The notes under the pieces were generated by a model that was given only the letters and a program-made list of their open reading frames with translations, did no database searches and was not told the origin of the DNA. A DNA stretch of 64,000 bases from Isoalcanivorax pacificus W11-5 (GTDB lineage: Bacteria > Pseudomonadota > Gammaproteobacteria > Pseudomonadales > Alcanivoracaceae): the NCBI RefSeq assembly GCF_000299335.2, contig NZ_CP004387.1, forward strand, positions 2,480,001-2,544,000, written 5' to 3'. The position numbers were made by a program, and so were the translations under genes. Positions 1-10,700 of the stretch are shown here, one piece after another. How positions within the stretch are numbered: position 1 is the stretch's first letter; every line of letters begins with the position of its first letter.

Positions 1-9
1 GGGGCGTCA

Positions 10-747
10 TTAATCATCGTTACTGTAATATAAATTCCACAATCTCAAAATATCATCCTTTCTATGACCCATTAGTTCAGCAAGCTGCCGGGCATCCGGA
101 GACATATCGGACAACGGAATCTCATCAATTACTGAAAACATAGCAGGCACAGTAACTCTTTTCGATTCCCATTTCATATTTGGAGGAGTTTCAAACGCAC
201 GAATAAAGAAGTCAAACAATCTGCAAATAAGTGCCGAATCTCTATCTCCTTTCAAAAAATCAATTGATAGAGAAATGAAAGTACGACACCACATCACATG
301 CGACCACTCTCTGTGAATTTTTTCGGGATAATTGCCTGATAGAAAATCATCCCAATGACACATGACACCATTAATAAATGATTCTGAATGCTGCTCAAAC
401 CAGAATACCCCACGATAGAAACTGTCATAACATCCAATAAAACCACCTAGAACCGCCAACCTTCCCATCGCACTAAAACACTCAGAATCAAAATGCCATT
501 TGCATATATCTGGAGAGTCATATGGCGTAGAGATAAACTTCGTTCTTGGCGGCATGTATGAATCAATTTCTCCTTTCAAAAAATACCGCTTTATCTGCGC
601 CTTCTCTTTAGCGGAGGCGCCTGACCATACAGCCTTCGACAAAACCCTGAAATCAGCCTTCCGTTGCTCCATCCAGGCTGGATCGTCAGTACGCCACAGG
701 TAACGAATACGGGCACATGCTTCTTTGTGTGCTTCACTCAACGACAT
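10..747 (-). CDS. Small orphan protein, candidate immunity protein for the nuclease encoded upstream
   Basis: A 245-residue soluble protein with no signal peptide and no obvious membrane segment. It is rich in aromatic residues and looks mostly helical. I do not recognise its family. Its ATG shares one base with the TAA of the preceding gene (TAATG), and a GAGGT ribosome binding site lies about 7 nt upstream, so the two genes are translationally coupled. A small cytosolic protein placed directly after a gene whose product ends in a nuclease domain is the classic position of a toxin-immunity gene. That role is inferred from position only. Composition supports separate acquisition: two 60-base lines I counted in the 3' half (1-60 and 241-300) are 33% GC, whereas much of the window is 60-75%. 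It is the last gene of the operon visible here, and its TAA lies at 10-12. Confidence 0.75.
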   Translation of the reverse strand: MSLSEAHKEACARIRYLWRTDDPAWMEQRKADFRVLSKAVWSGASAKEKAQIKRYFLKGEIDSYMPPRTKFISTPYDSPDICKWHFDSECFSAMGRLAVLGGFIGCYDSFYRGVFWFEQHSESFINGVMCHWDDFLSGNYPEKIHREWSHVMWCRTFISLSIDFLKGDRDSALICRLFDFFIRAFETPPNMKWESKRVTVPAMFSVIDEIPLSDMSPDARQLAELMGHRKDDILRLWNLYYSNDD

Positions 748-3700
748 TATTGTACCTCACATAGGTTTTCCATGAGCCAGGTGGGCAAGGACACATCAGC
801 CACCCACTCCTGTAGCGCCTCGACCTCCTCGCCCAGCACCCAGTCTGCCGCAGCATTTTCCGCCCTGGATATAAGGGGAATCTCGAAAAATAGATATTCC
901 AGCGGCCCCAGCAGCTCGTCTATCTGGTCACCGATAAGAACGCGGAATTCCTCAATCTGCTCTTGCGAAAACTCCCCGTCACTTAACGCCTTTTGCAAAT
1001 CAGCAAAATCATTACCACCCAACTCATCCATCAGGCGCTTCGTCAAATCTCTACCGGCATCACCCGCCTCAATAGCAAAGAAGGTACCCAAGCTAAAGGG
1101 CGCCACTGTGCTATCCCGCCACTTGGCAAGCCCTTGACCAGATTGGCGTAGTATATAGCGGCGATATTCCTCTGCATTCATCCCGGTGGAGTGCTTGAAC
1201 GCTACAGCATCAATATTCAAAGGGCGCTGCAATATAAACTCCTGCAGTTCAGCAAAGCGTCCAAGCCGGTCATCGGTAGCGCCCAATGGCTGCAGAGGGC
1301 TCGGTGCATCAATCCAGGGAGTTGCAACGTTCTTGGTTTCTGTTTCTTCGGACAAACGATAACGGCCGTTTGGTGTCTTTTTCAGCTTCCTCCAGGTACG
1401 GCGCTCCGCTTTCCACATCTGGAACCACAATCGGTGGCGGGCTGGCTTGATCTGCATGTCTGGATCGTTTTTATACTCCACATCCCAATAATCTTCCCTG
1501 AGCGCATCACGCGAAGCGACAAAGTCGTAGAAATGTTGGCGATGTGCGGCTTGACGGAAATCCAGACCACGGGTCTGCCGCCCATCCCAATGGGTAAACC
1601 GACTCGGATTTCTATACATCCAAGACTTGACTTCGATCCAGTATCTCTTCTGATTACCTTCGCCAGCGAGTACCAAGTCAGGCTTCCTGTAGAAAGGATG
1701 ACCATGACGAACCAATTCTCCCCGACGGTTCTCCTTCATCATAGCCACCTTTATCTTGTTTTCACCGGAGCGGGGGTCTGAATAAAGTATCTCATACTGA
1801 TCGGGATTTTCTATTCCCAGAGCGCCGCCAAATTCGTAGAGGGCATGGTAAGCTCCCGTCACTAGAATTTCGAACGCCTTACCATGCGTGCGGTTTGTTA
1901 TCGTGCACTTACGATCCCGTTCATTCTCATCTTCAATTTCACCATTTACTGCCAAGCCCATACCAACAAACCAGGCTGCGATGTCAGCTTGAACAGTTTC
2001 ACTCACTTGTGGTTCCAGTTTAGCGCAGCTATCGCAATCAGCCATCTCTAGGCGCGACATCAAGTATGCCACTGCAGGCAACATCTCCGCTGGCGTCACT
2101 CTTGAAGTGGTTCCTCCCTGCATAAAGGCAATGAAATTTGCCGGTGCCGCGCCCCCCGCCTTGCGGACAGCCTGCCTCAGTACCACCATCAAAGCGCGAA
2201 GACCATACACCAGTGGTCCAGCAGCATGCGCCTGCGGCAAGAGCGAGAACTGCCACTCGTTTGCACCCACGCCAGTCGGCACCATATTAGGAAAGAGTTT
2301 CTTGAGCTCAGTGGGTGCCGTCTTCAGGCCTGACAGCAAGGTAATGACGTACACACTCAGCAATTCCGGCTCTTGGTAGATATCCTGATCAACGGCCAGA
2401 AACTCATCCAGGAATGCAGCCATCTGCCAGCCCGTGGCCCGGCAAGGCGTCGGATTCCAGGCCAGAGGTGTACCCACATTGACGGTAGCCGGTACCTGGT
2501 CGCAGGTAACGTCGTAACGCGGCATGGGAATGCCTTCGGTAGCCCAGCCATTGGCAGGCAGCGATAAAACACGGATCCAGGTCCAGAAATCTCTGCGATT
2601 ACTGATGGCCTGACCCACGATTTCTGCCAGATCAGGCCGGACTTCCTCAAGTTCACTCCAGACCACCAACCCTGTCACCAGAGCCTGCAAGAGAAGTTCC
2701 TCTCCCTGGTTAGCCTGAAGCACCGCTTGCTGTAGATAATCCAATGCATAGATTGCCAAATCGCCATCATTGTGAGTGGCGAAATAGCTCTGCATCAACT
2801 CAGTGTTGGACTGCAGTGATTGATACCTCGGTGAGAAGGATAGCCATGCAATGGCACCGGCCACATTCTCTCGGGCATTGTTATAAGCCGACTCGGACGA
2901 AAACCTATGTGCAAGTTGAGTCACTGCAACACGAGGGTCTGGAAAGAGTGATTCCATAGGCAACATACTGGCCAACTGACTCGGGGCTACTATGTTCTCA
3001 TCGAGAACACCCGCATATGTGGCAGCCAGCCGATCATAAACGGATCTGCTCAGTACATTATGATGAATATGGATGTCATTGTCTGTTCGCAGGCCAACAG
3101 ATACGGAGGGCAACTGAATCGGGTTCTGTTGCAGGTAAGACGTTGCTGACAAAGAAACGTGAGCAATACCTTCACTGTTGTATGTACCTTGAGGCGATTG
3201 CAATGCCAACAAAGCCGGGCTTTCCCAGTCATAGAGACGAAAGCCGGCAATCTTGCCGCCAAACCCACTACCAAGAGTAAGCCAGCGGGCGTCTTCCTCC
3301 ACTGGGTTTCTCAAAGCACCGGCTACGACCACGCTCAATATCTCGGCGTCAACCGCGACATAAAGCTCGCCATCACGGTAACCCGCACTGACCGACTGCC
3401 ATTGCCCCATCTGAATTGACGGGCCTTGCAAAACAACCGACTCATCGCCAATTTTTGCCTTCAGATCGAGGCGGCCTTCTTCCAGCACCAGGACAAATGC
3501 CCCCCCACCGACATCAAGCACCCGCCCCGGTGCATCAGGGTTGATCCAGAAATTGTAGGACGGCTGCGCAACTGCTACGCCGTCGAACCCGAGAAGGTCC
3601 CACTCACTATGTGGCGCGGCGGCGGTTGGTGTATTGAAGGATAAAGCCTGAAACCCAGGGTAAGGCGAGGAAGCCAATGCAACTCCACGGGTAGTCGTAC

Positions 3701-6700
3701 GGTAAGTACGTGTCTGATCGTAAGGAAAATCCTGAAATCTGGTCAGAATAACGGGCTCACGATTGGGCAGATGGTAGCTGTCGAATACGACTGCGTAATC
3801 ATCTCCCGGTGTGCCACGCAGAGTGACAACAGGATCAACGGGATAGATGACCTGCGCCTGGGCCCCTGTAAATGTGGTTACACTGGCGTTCCCGGCCACG
3901 CCAGTGTCAACCAGAACATAATGATCTTGTTCAACCGAGTCGGCCGTGCGGCTTTCCACAGCCACTGTTGTGACCTGAGGGTCATTCAGATGCAAACGTG
4001 CGGCGATCTGATACGTGCCGGGTATTTCTGGCGCCCGCCAGGTAAAGTTCACCACACCCTCAGCATTGGTTTGAGGATCCATCGCCTCAATAGTCCCGCC
4101 GGAGCTTCCTATATCGACAAAAATCCCTCCATGAGCACCAGGGCCACCGCCCACTTTTGCCTGAAGCTCATAGCGCTCACCGGCAACAGCTTGCCCCGGG
4201 GTATTAAGCAGCGAGACGCTCAAGGCCGAAACCGGGACCGAAATTGATGAATCGGCCTCACCGGCACTAATTTGCAAGTCAAAATTACCGCTGACACTGC
4301 CACCCGTGACTAGTGCTGTGGCTCTGCCATCTTGAGTAAAACCCTGATAAGAAAGCAGGTCGATATGACCCTCCTCCCTAAACATGATGGGAGAGCCGTC
4401 CTCAACCAAGTTACCGTACTGATCGTACACAATTGCTTCAACTGTCGCAGAGCCGGCTCGCTTTGAATAGGCCCTCCCTGTGATAGTTGATACGATCAGT
4501 GCAGGCTTCCCTGCTATCACCACCAAATCCATGGAACTTACCGTCGATGCATCGTCTCCCTCCAGAAGGGCCTCGACTCGGACTCTATTATCTGTGTGCG
4601 GCGCAAGCGTGACAGTCACTTGTGATGCACCGTGTTCATCCAGCACAACTCTGGATTGGCTAAGCTGGGCATCCCCTTCAACAACTCGCCATTCTATAAA
4701 CTGGGGCGCCTTGTCACGTTGATCTTCCAGTAACGCTGTGTAGCCCATCAGGACTGCATAAAGGTTGATCTCTGGATTATCTGCATAAACATATACAGCC
4801 TGGCTACTGACTAAATCACTATCTTCCTCAACACCCACCGCAAGGTGCCAAAACGCCCATTCCCACAGCACATTTTCGGGGTCATGACTCATATAGAGCC
4901 TGATACTGAGGAAGTCCTGCGCATCAAGCGATGATAGATGCTCAAGATTGCCCAACTCGGCTGGCAGCTCTCCCCCGGCGGGGATAGTGATTTCCTCTTC
5001 TCCTACGGCCAGAACAAATTCACGCTCGCCATCGAAGCCGGCCAGAGGATCACTGCCCGGTAATACCAGACCATAGAGTGCCCGAATCAGATCATCACCG
5101 CTGGCAATCACCGGATTAGGGCTGTCTAGCAGGTTTCGACTGACTTCGTTGCCCTCTTCATCTGTCCTGATCGCTTCCAGCTCATCGACTTTGAAATCTA
5201 TCTGACTGAATCGATACTCCGGCCTGACCACCCAGGCATACTGCGGATCAATCTCGGCCATTTCTTCTTCATTCTCTTCCGCCAGCTTGCGCGCCTCCGC
5301 CCGCAGGGCCAGGGTAGTGGCTTCGTCATAGCGGGGGACGTACAGCGGCGCGAAGTGGTTGGGCCGCCCGGCCAGGGTCGGGTGGGCACCGCTCTGGTCG
5401 TATTGGCAGTGACTGCACACCTCCTTGTTCAGAGCGCGGCCGAACAGGTTCAGGTAGTAATGCTCGTTGCCCTGCCCAAATTCCGGCAGCCGGAGCAGTT
5501 GCAGTTGCCGCCCTGGCCCGATACCGAACTCCGCCACGTTGCCGGCGCTGCCGGCGCTGCCGGCCGTTAGTGCTTCATCCAGGGACGTACTGTCCTCCAC
5601 CGCCTGCCCGGCACTCACTGCCACGAGATTGCCGTCCACCACTTTGGCCAGCCGCCCGGTCAGGCCGTAGTCTTCTCCCCGGTTGGTCCCCAGCGCTGCG
5701 GGCATCGGTGAGCCATCCGGTGCCAGCCATTCGGTATAGAGCCCGACGATGATGTCACTGCTGGTGGCCGCGCCCTCGTGGCTGATCAGGTATTCCCGTT
5801 CCTCGCCCTGGGTCAGCCCGGCTTCGATTTCTGTCAGGCGTTGAGCCCAGACTTTGACGTTGGGTGGCAGCAATTCCAGTTCAGGAACTTCCTGGCGGGC
5901 GGCGCCATCCCCGGCGCCGGGCCGGCCAAGCTCAAAGCGCAGGCTGCCGGTGTAGCCGGTGACCCGGTTGATGGCCACGATATGCAGGGATTCGCCCGGG
6001 GCGGGCAGGTCCACTTCGCGAGCCTGGTAGCGGGAGCTGAACCCCAGTTCTTCGCTTTCGGCACTGAATTTCTCTTCATCCGGCGCGCCGGTGATGCCGC
6101 TTTGACCGTAGGCGGCGTAGCTGTTGCGGCGGCTTTCCGCACCACGAAGCAGGGTGTGCCAGAGGTAGCGGTTGTTCTCGACGCGGCTGGCGCGGCCGGC
6201 ATAGGGGCCTTCCGGCAGGCCGCTGACTTCCACCAGCAATTCGCCGGTGCTTTCCCGGAAGATATAGACATCGGTGTGGCGCAGTGCGTCTTCGCTGATG
6301 CCGGTCAGTATCCCGGTGGCGCGCTGATCCAGGCTGCGATCGGCAAGACGCCACAGGTCCGGCACCCGTTCAGCCAGGGTCTCTGCCTCCGGGCTGCGTG
6401 AGCCGGAGGAGAAATAAACCGCCTGCCAGGCACCCTCTTCATTTTCCTGCGGAACGGTATAGTCCATGCCGGTTTCGTCATCGGTTTCGGTCACTTTATC
6501 GGCCAGCAGGACCGTATCGTTTTCTCCGTCACCGTCGAAATCCCATTCCTGTGTGGTGGGATCGCCTTCCCGGTTTTCTCCTTCGTAGGTCACCGTATCG
6601 CCCACCGGAATCGGCGCGCCACCGGGGGTGTTGGCCAGGTGCATCTCACCCACCAGCCACAGCACATCAATTAGGAAATCGAAGCGGTTCGGCCGGTAGC

Positions 6701-7760
6701 CCGCATCGCCGCAGGCGGCGTAGACCGTGCGCAATTCGTAGTAAGGCGGGATGCCCAGGCGATTGGGGTTGAAGGGCACCGTCGGCACGGTCAGGGTCAG
6801 CGGGAACTCGATGCCCGGCACCAGGTAATAGCCCCAGCCGGTGCGCATGCACAGCATGGGCGCATTGACGTTGTAGCGGCCATCGCTGCCCGTCAGGGCG
6901 TAGCTGGGGCCGTACCAGCCCAGTTGTTCAATCGTGGCATTGGCCACCGGGCCGAAGATGTCGTCGCCCTCCTGCAATCGTTGCTCTGACTGTTCCGTGG
7001 CGCCGGGCTCAGCATAGAAGGCGGTCCGATACGTGAACACCTCGACATCGAAATCGCCACTACCCACGCCGCTGCCCTGTGCCGTGTCGATGATGTTGCC
7101 GTCCGCGCCCATGAGCAGTGATGACACGCTGTCTTCCAGTGCGGTGTCCCGGTCGAACAGGAACGGTGCTGCAATCAGTACATGGCGGCGGGTATCTTTG
7201 CCGAAGCGGTCTTCTTCGCCCAGTACCACCACCGTGTGGATGTGCGTCGGCAAGGTCAGCGGCTCACTGATGTCTCCGTTGGCGAGTTTCAGCCCCTGGG
7301 CCAGCATATCCCGTGTGATAAATTCTGCCCGGCTGGCCAGCTCCGGTTGTGTCGCGCGCAGCGTTGCCCAGCGGGACAGCACTTCCCGGTATTCATCGCC
7401 GGAGAGAATGTAGCTGCCGTCCAGATGGCCACCCGCCACGACCTCGCCGATCTCTTCGACTTCGGTTGTTTCGGCCGTTACCGCATTGCCCTGCGTGCGG
7501 GCCTTGATGAGGATAGGGCCACCGTTGGGGCCGACCACCTGGGCGCGGGCCATGACGTAGCCCTGGGAAATCACCGGCGTGACTTCCGGTGTCGCCACAA
7601 ACATGCCAGCGCCCAGCAGGCTGGCCAGCGCAGCATTGCCTGACAGCAGCGTGGCCATAACCACGCAGCACAGTCTGATCGCCCGTCCCCGACTTCCCCG
7701 ATACATCCCTGAACCTCTTCTGTTGTGCTGTGTTGTCATCAGTGCGACTGTCTTTTTCAT
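747..7760 (-). CDS. Large exported protein with C-terminal PD-(D/E)XK-type nuclease domain (toxin-like effector)
   Basis: About 2,337 residues. An export signal ends near ALA, about 47 residues from the ATG at 7,760. That ATG overlaps the previous stop by one base (TGATG). An internal ATG at 7,706 has a better ribosome binding site (GAGG, 7 nt) and gives a standard 28-residue signal, so the true start may be 7,706. Residues about 50-830 form an unrecognised N-terminal region. Invasin-like Ig segments lie at about 1,087-1,255 and a LamG/concanavalin-like segment at about 1,310-1,520. Residues about 1,949-2,150 look like a PD-(D/E)XK nuclease: D2028 in KPD, then E2043 and K2045 in IEVKSW, with a following Q/H-rich helix. 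The last 185 residues are unassigned. GC falls sharply near 5,280. No YD/Rhs repeats are visible. The toxin role is inferred from architecture and from the small gene that follows. Confidence 0.85.
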   Translation of the reverse strand: MKKTVALMTTQHNRRGSGMYRGSRGRAIRLCCVVMATLLSGNAALASLLGAGMFVATPEVTPVISQGYVMARAQVVGPNGGPILIKARTQGNAVTAETTEVEEIGEVVAGGHLDGSYILSGDEYREVLSRWATLRATQPELASRAEFITRDMLAQGLKLANGDISEPLTLPTHIHTVVVLGEEDRFGKDTRRHVLIAAPFLFDRDTALEDSVSSLLMGADGNIIDTAQGSGVGSGDFDVEVFTYRTAFYAEPGATEQSEQRLQEGDDIFGPVANATIEQLGWYGPSYALTGSDGRYNVNAPMLCMRTGWGYYLVPGIEFPLTLTVPTVPFNPNRLGIPPYYELRTVYAACGDAGYRPNRFDFLIDVLWLVGEMHLANTPGGAPIPVGDTVTYEGENREGDPTTQEWDFDGDGENDTVLLADKVTETDDETGMDYTVPQENEEGAWQAVYFSSGSRSPEAETLAERVPDLWRLADRSLDQRATGILTGISEDALRHTDVYIFRESTGELLVEVSGLPEGPYAGRASRVENNRYLWHTLLRGAESRRNSYAAYGQSGITGAPDEEKFSAESEELGFSSRYQAREVDLPAPGESLHIVAINRVTGYTGSLRFELGRPGAGDGAARQEVPELELLPPNVKVWAQRLTEIEAGLTQGEEREYLISHEGAATSSDIIVGLYTEWLAPDGSPMPAALGTNRGEDYGLTGRLAKVVDGNLVAVSAGQAVEDSTSLDEALTAGSAGSAGNVAEFGIGPGRQLQLLRLPEFGQGNEHYYLNLFGRALNKEVCSHCQYDQSGAHPTLAGRPNHFAPLYVPRYDEATTLALRAEARKLAEENEEEMAEIDPQYAWVVRPEYRFSQIDFKVDELEAIRTDEEGNEVSRNLLDSPNPVIASGDDLIRALYGLVLPGSDPLAGFDGEREFVLAVGEEEITIPAGGELPAELGNLEHLSSLDAQDFLSIRLYMSHDPENVLWEWAFWHLAVGVEEDSDLVSSQAVYVYADNPEINLYAVLMGYTALLEDQRDKAPQFIEWRVVEGDAQLSQSRVVLDEHGASQVTVTLAPHTDNRVRVEALLEGDDASTVSSMDLVVIAGKPALIVSTITGRAYSKRAGSATVEAIVYDQYGNLVEDGSPIMFREEGHIDLLSYQGFTQDGRATALVTGGSVSGNFDLQISAGEADSSISVPVSALSVSLLNTPGQAVAGERYELQAKVGGGPGAHGGIFVDIGSSGGTIEAMDPQTNAEGVVNFTWRAPEIPGTYQIAARLHLNDPQVTTVAVESRTADSVEQDHYVLVDTGVAGNASVTTFTGAQAQVIYPVDPVVTLRGTPGDDYAVVFDSYHLPNREPVILTRFQDFPYDQTRTYRTTTRGVALASSPYPGFQALSFNTPTAAAPHSEWDLLGFDGVAVAQPSYNFWINPDAPGRVLDVGGGAFVLVLEEGRLDLKAKIGDESVVLQGPSIQMGQWQSVSAGYRDGELYVAVDAEILSVVVAGALRNPVEEDARWLTLGSGFGGKIAGFRLYDWESPALLALQSPQGTYNSEGIAHVSLSATSYLQQNPIQLPSVSVGLRTDNDIHIHHNVLSRSVYDRLAATYAGVLDENIVAPSQLASMLPMESLFPDPRVAVTQLAHRFSSESAYNNARENVAGAIAWLSFSPRYQSLQSNTELMQSYFATHNDGDLAIYALDYLQQAVLQANQGEELLLQALVTGLVVWSELEEVRPDLAEIVGQAISNRRDFWTWIRVLSLPANGWATEGIPMPRYDVTCDQVPATVNVGTPLAWNPTPCRATGWQMAAFLDEFLAVDQDIYQEPELLSVYVITLLSGLKTAPTELKKLFPNMVPTGVGANEWQFSLLPQAHAAGPLVYGLRALMVVLRQAVRKAGGAAPANFIAFMQGGTTSRVTPAEMLPAVAYLMSRLEMADCDSCAKLEPQVSETVQADIAAWFVGMGLAVNGEIEDENERDRKCTITNRTHGKAFEILVTGAYHALYEFGGALGIENPDQYEILYSDPRSGENKIKVAMMKENRRGELVRHGHPFYRKPDLVLAGEGNQKRYWIEVKSWMYRNPSRFTHWDGRQTRGLDFRQAAHRQHFYDFVASRDALREDYWDVEYKNDPDMQIKPARHRLWFQMWKAERRTWRKLKKTPNGRYRLSEETETKNVATPWIDAPSPLQPLGATDDRLGRFAELQEFILQRPLNIDAVAFKHSTGMNAEEYRRYILRQSGQGLAKWRDSTVAPFSLGTFFAIEAGDAGRDLTKRLMDELGGNDFADLQKALSDGEFSQEQIEEFRVLIGDQIDELLGPLEYLFFEIPLISRAENAAADWVLGEEVEALQEWVADVSLPTWLMENLCEVQ
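1300..1915 (-). other. Nuclease-like domain within the exported protein (residues about 1949-2153)
   Basis: The segment begins with a helix (HGKAFEILV). It then shows KPDLVLAGEG, a short turn, and YWIEVKSW. The spacing D-x14-E-x-K matches the restriction-endonuclease-like (PD-(D/E)XK) active site: Asp 2028 (codon 1677-1679), Glu 2043 (1632-1634) and Lys 2045 (1626-1628). A following RQAAHRQHF helix resembles the Q-containing motif of this superfamily. The reading rests on motif spacing and predicted strands alone; a profile search would settle it. Confidence 0.6.
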
Positions 7761-10700
7761 CACCGCCCCCCGGCCCCCAGAGCCGTCTGCACAGTGGCCC
7801 AGCCACCCTCGCCTGCAACCCATGCCTGCAACGCCGGCAGGGCCTGCTCGGTGACGGGCGCGATGCCCAGATAATCGAGCCAGCGGCCACGGAAAGCGCG
7901 GCGCAGGATGACGCGCTCGCCGACCACTTCCGCGACACCCACCGGCGCAAGCGCGGAGCGGTTGTCGTTCAGCCCCAGCACGACCACCAGTGAGTCGTCC
8001 TGCATCCATTCACGGGTACCCTGATACACGGGCACCGCCATCGACAGACCTACCTGGCCTTCTACACGCAGGCTGTCAGGCTGGAGAACATACACACCGA
8101 ACAGCGGCACCAGGCCGGTGGTTTCCAGGCCGAGGCGTTCCAGGGGCAGGAACTGCGGATTCACCGTGACGCTGCCCGCCCCCTCCGGGCCATGCAACAC
8201 GGCCTGGGTCAGATCAATTTCCAGCTGGTCGTTGGCGAGCCTGGTTGTGGCGCCGCTGCGCAGGCCGGAGAAGCCGGTGTTTTCATTCAGCAGCAGCAAG
8301 GTGCGCAGGCCGAGTTGATTGTGTTCGCCCTGGCGTACGGTGACGGGCTGCCGTCGTGTGCCAAAACGGGGATCCTGCATGGCCGGATTGAAGACCAGTT
8401 CAGTCACGCCACCGGCCACATGACCGGACTGCTCGCCAAAACCGAGTTGGTAACCGCCCTTGGCGTCCGTGGTCGTGCGCAACGGGCCCAGGGAGACGGT
8501 GACGCCGGCCACGGGATTGCCGAACTGGTCGGCGATGTTGCCGGAAACCTGCGTCGGCAAGGGTTCCACGGCAAACCGTGCGCGGCCCAGTGAAATGCCG
8601 TCTGCGATGATCTCTGCATCCAGTGTGGCGCCATAACCGTAGTAGCGGTCAGCGACAAACGTGACCGCGCGGGCGCCCGGCAGGATGTCCACAGTGCCCG
8701 GTACAGGCTCCAGCGCCCGGTGCACGGTTTCCAGCTTGTAACCCTGTGCGCGGAGGAAATCCGTACCCGATGCATCCTGGTTGATATAAGTCAGGCCGTG
8801 CAGGGTTTCTTTGACGGACACATTCAGCATTGCGGGATCAACCGGGCGATTGAAATGAAAGGTCAGGGCCTGGTTGGGTGCAATCACGCCCGCATCCGAC
8901 GCCGGTGATGACCGCACCAGCGTCAGCGGTTGCTGCGAAGGGTTGGCAATGCTGATCGGTATGTTGGCCGCCGCCACCAGCCCGGCGTCAGGGTGATTGA
9001 TCTCGATCCGCAGACTGTGCGGGCCTTCTTCCACCGGCAATTGCACGTTGCCCTGCACAAGCGTTCCGTCCAGGGTCAGGGGAAAGGCTTCGCCATCGAG
9101 CAGCGCCACTGCCGTGGCGCCGGGTGCCTGGCCCGCCAGCCGGGCCACGACAGATGTCGTGGCATGATCGACCACTACAAAGCGGGTGTTGGCCACGGGG
9201 AGAATGGGCGTCAGCAGCGCAGATGGCGACAGCGTGAACTGGTAACTCTGGCGCACCCGGTTCCCAGCCAGATCATGCGCTTCCAGGCTGACGGTACGGG
9301 TGCCGGCAGACAGCGGCACATCGGCGACGAAACGATATTCGCCTTCCGCCGCCGTGGCCGCCAGGATCACCGGCGCGCCATCGATCAGCATGCCGGCCAG
9401 ACGCGGGTCGGTCACCGTGCCGGCAAGCCGGTAGGGCGTTTCGTTGACCGGGTTATCTGCCGGCAGCGGCGCCAGGGGATTATCCAGGGTGATCACCGGC
9501 GCGCCGGTGTCCCTGTAAACGGTCACGCTTTGTGTCGCGGCACGTCCCAGCTGGTCTGTCGCCGTCACGGATACGGTCAATGAGCCGGCACCCTGGGTAA
9601 AGGTCAGGGAGGAAGAAAAAGTGCCCGACGCTGCGCCCCCTACCCGGCTGGCGGGCGCGCCGTTTACCGTGATCTCCACTGCACCGCCCCCCCCTTCTAC
9701 CCGGCCCCGCACCTGCACCGTGTCCGTCCCCTGCCAGGCACCATCGAGCGGTGTCAGCAATGTGAGCGTCGGCGGTGGCACGCTGTCTTCATCTTCCGGC
9801 AGGCGGCTGATGTCCAGCGTGCGGCTGTCGTGGCCGTCCGGGCTGTTGAGTTGCAGCACGAAGCGATTGACGCCAAAGGCCAGAGGCAGGTCCGTCACGG
9901 CAAATGGATACACAAAGCCGGTCTGCGCGTCGCCCTGGCCGTCTCCGATCATCACCTGTGCGCCGTTGACCTGAAGCGTGAGCATCTCCGCAGTCTGCAC
10001 GCCGTGAATTTCACCACTCAACGTCACGACCGGATCATGAACGATCGCACCCTGCGCCGGCGACACATTGACCAGCCGCGGCGGCTCGACGCGGAGCACC
10101 TGAATGACCTCACTGCTTTCATTGCCGGCGGCGTCGCGGGCCGTCACGGTAATGGCGTTGTCGCCCACTTCCAGTGGCGCCAGACCGCTGTAGTGGCCAC
10201 CGGACTGCAACGTGGTGGCCAGCGGGGTGCCAAAGCGGTGATTCAGCAACGTCACGCTGTGCATGGCGCGGTCATCCACCGCCGTGCCGGTCACCTGGAT
10301 ATCGGCGCGTGTCACACGCGCTTCGGGTGGATTGTTCACCGTCAGTACCGGCGCCACATCGTCCGGGTAATCTGCCGGATCATCCGGGTCCGTGCCCCGG
10401 CTGATTTCTTCTTCATTGCTGTAGCCGTCGCCATCGCGGTCCGGGTCGATGTCGTCGGGGATGCCATCGCCATCCTGGTCCGGGCGCGTGACGCTGATGG
10501 CCGCCACGCTGCGGTTATCGAACTGGTCTTCGGCGGTGATGCTGATCTGGTTCAGGCCGGCGCCCAGGTTGATGCTTGCACTGAATTCGCCGTTGGCGCC
10601 GGGCGTAACAGAGATAACGGTGCCCGGTACAGAAGTGTTGTCCACCAGGATACGGGCGACGCCGCTGCCATAGGTATCGTCCTGTGCCACGCCCGTCACC

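Noticed and set aside
7761-8009. Upstream extension of the nuclease gene by 83 codons
   Set aside because: The extension lies inside the 1,480-residue gene in another frame, is arginine/glycine-rich, and would bury the signal peptide. The starts at 7,760 or 7,706 are better.
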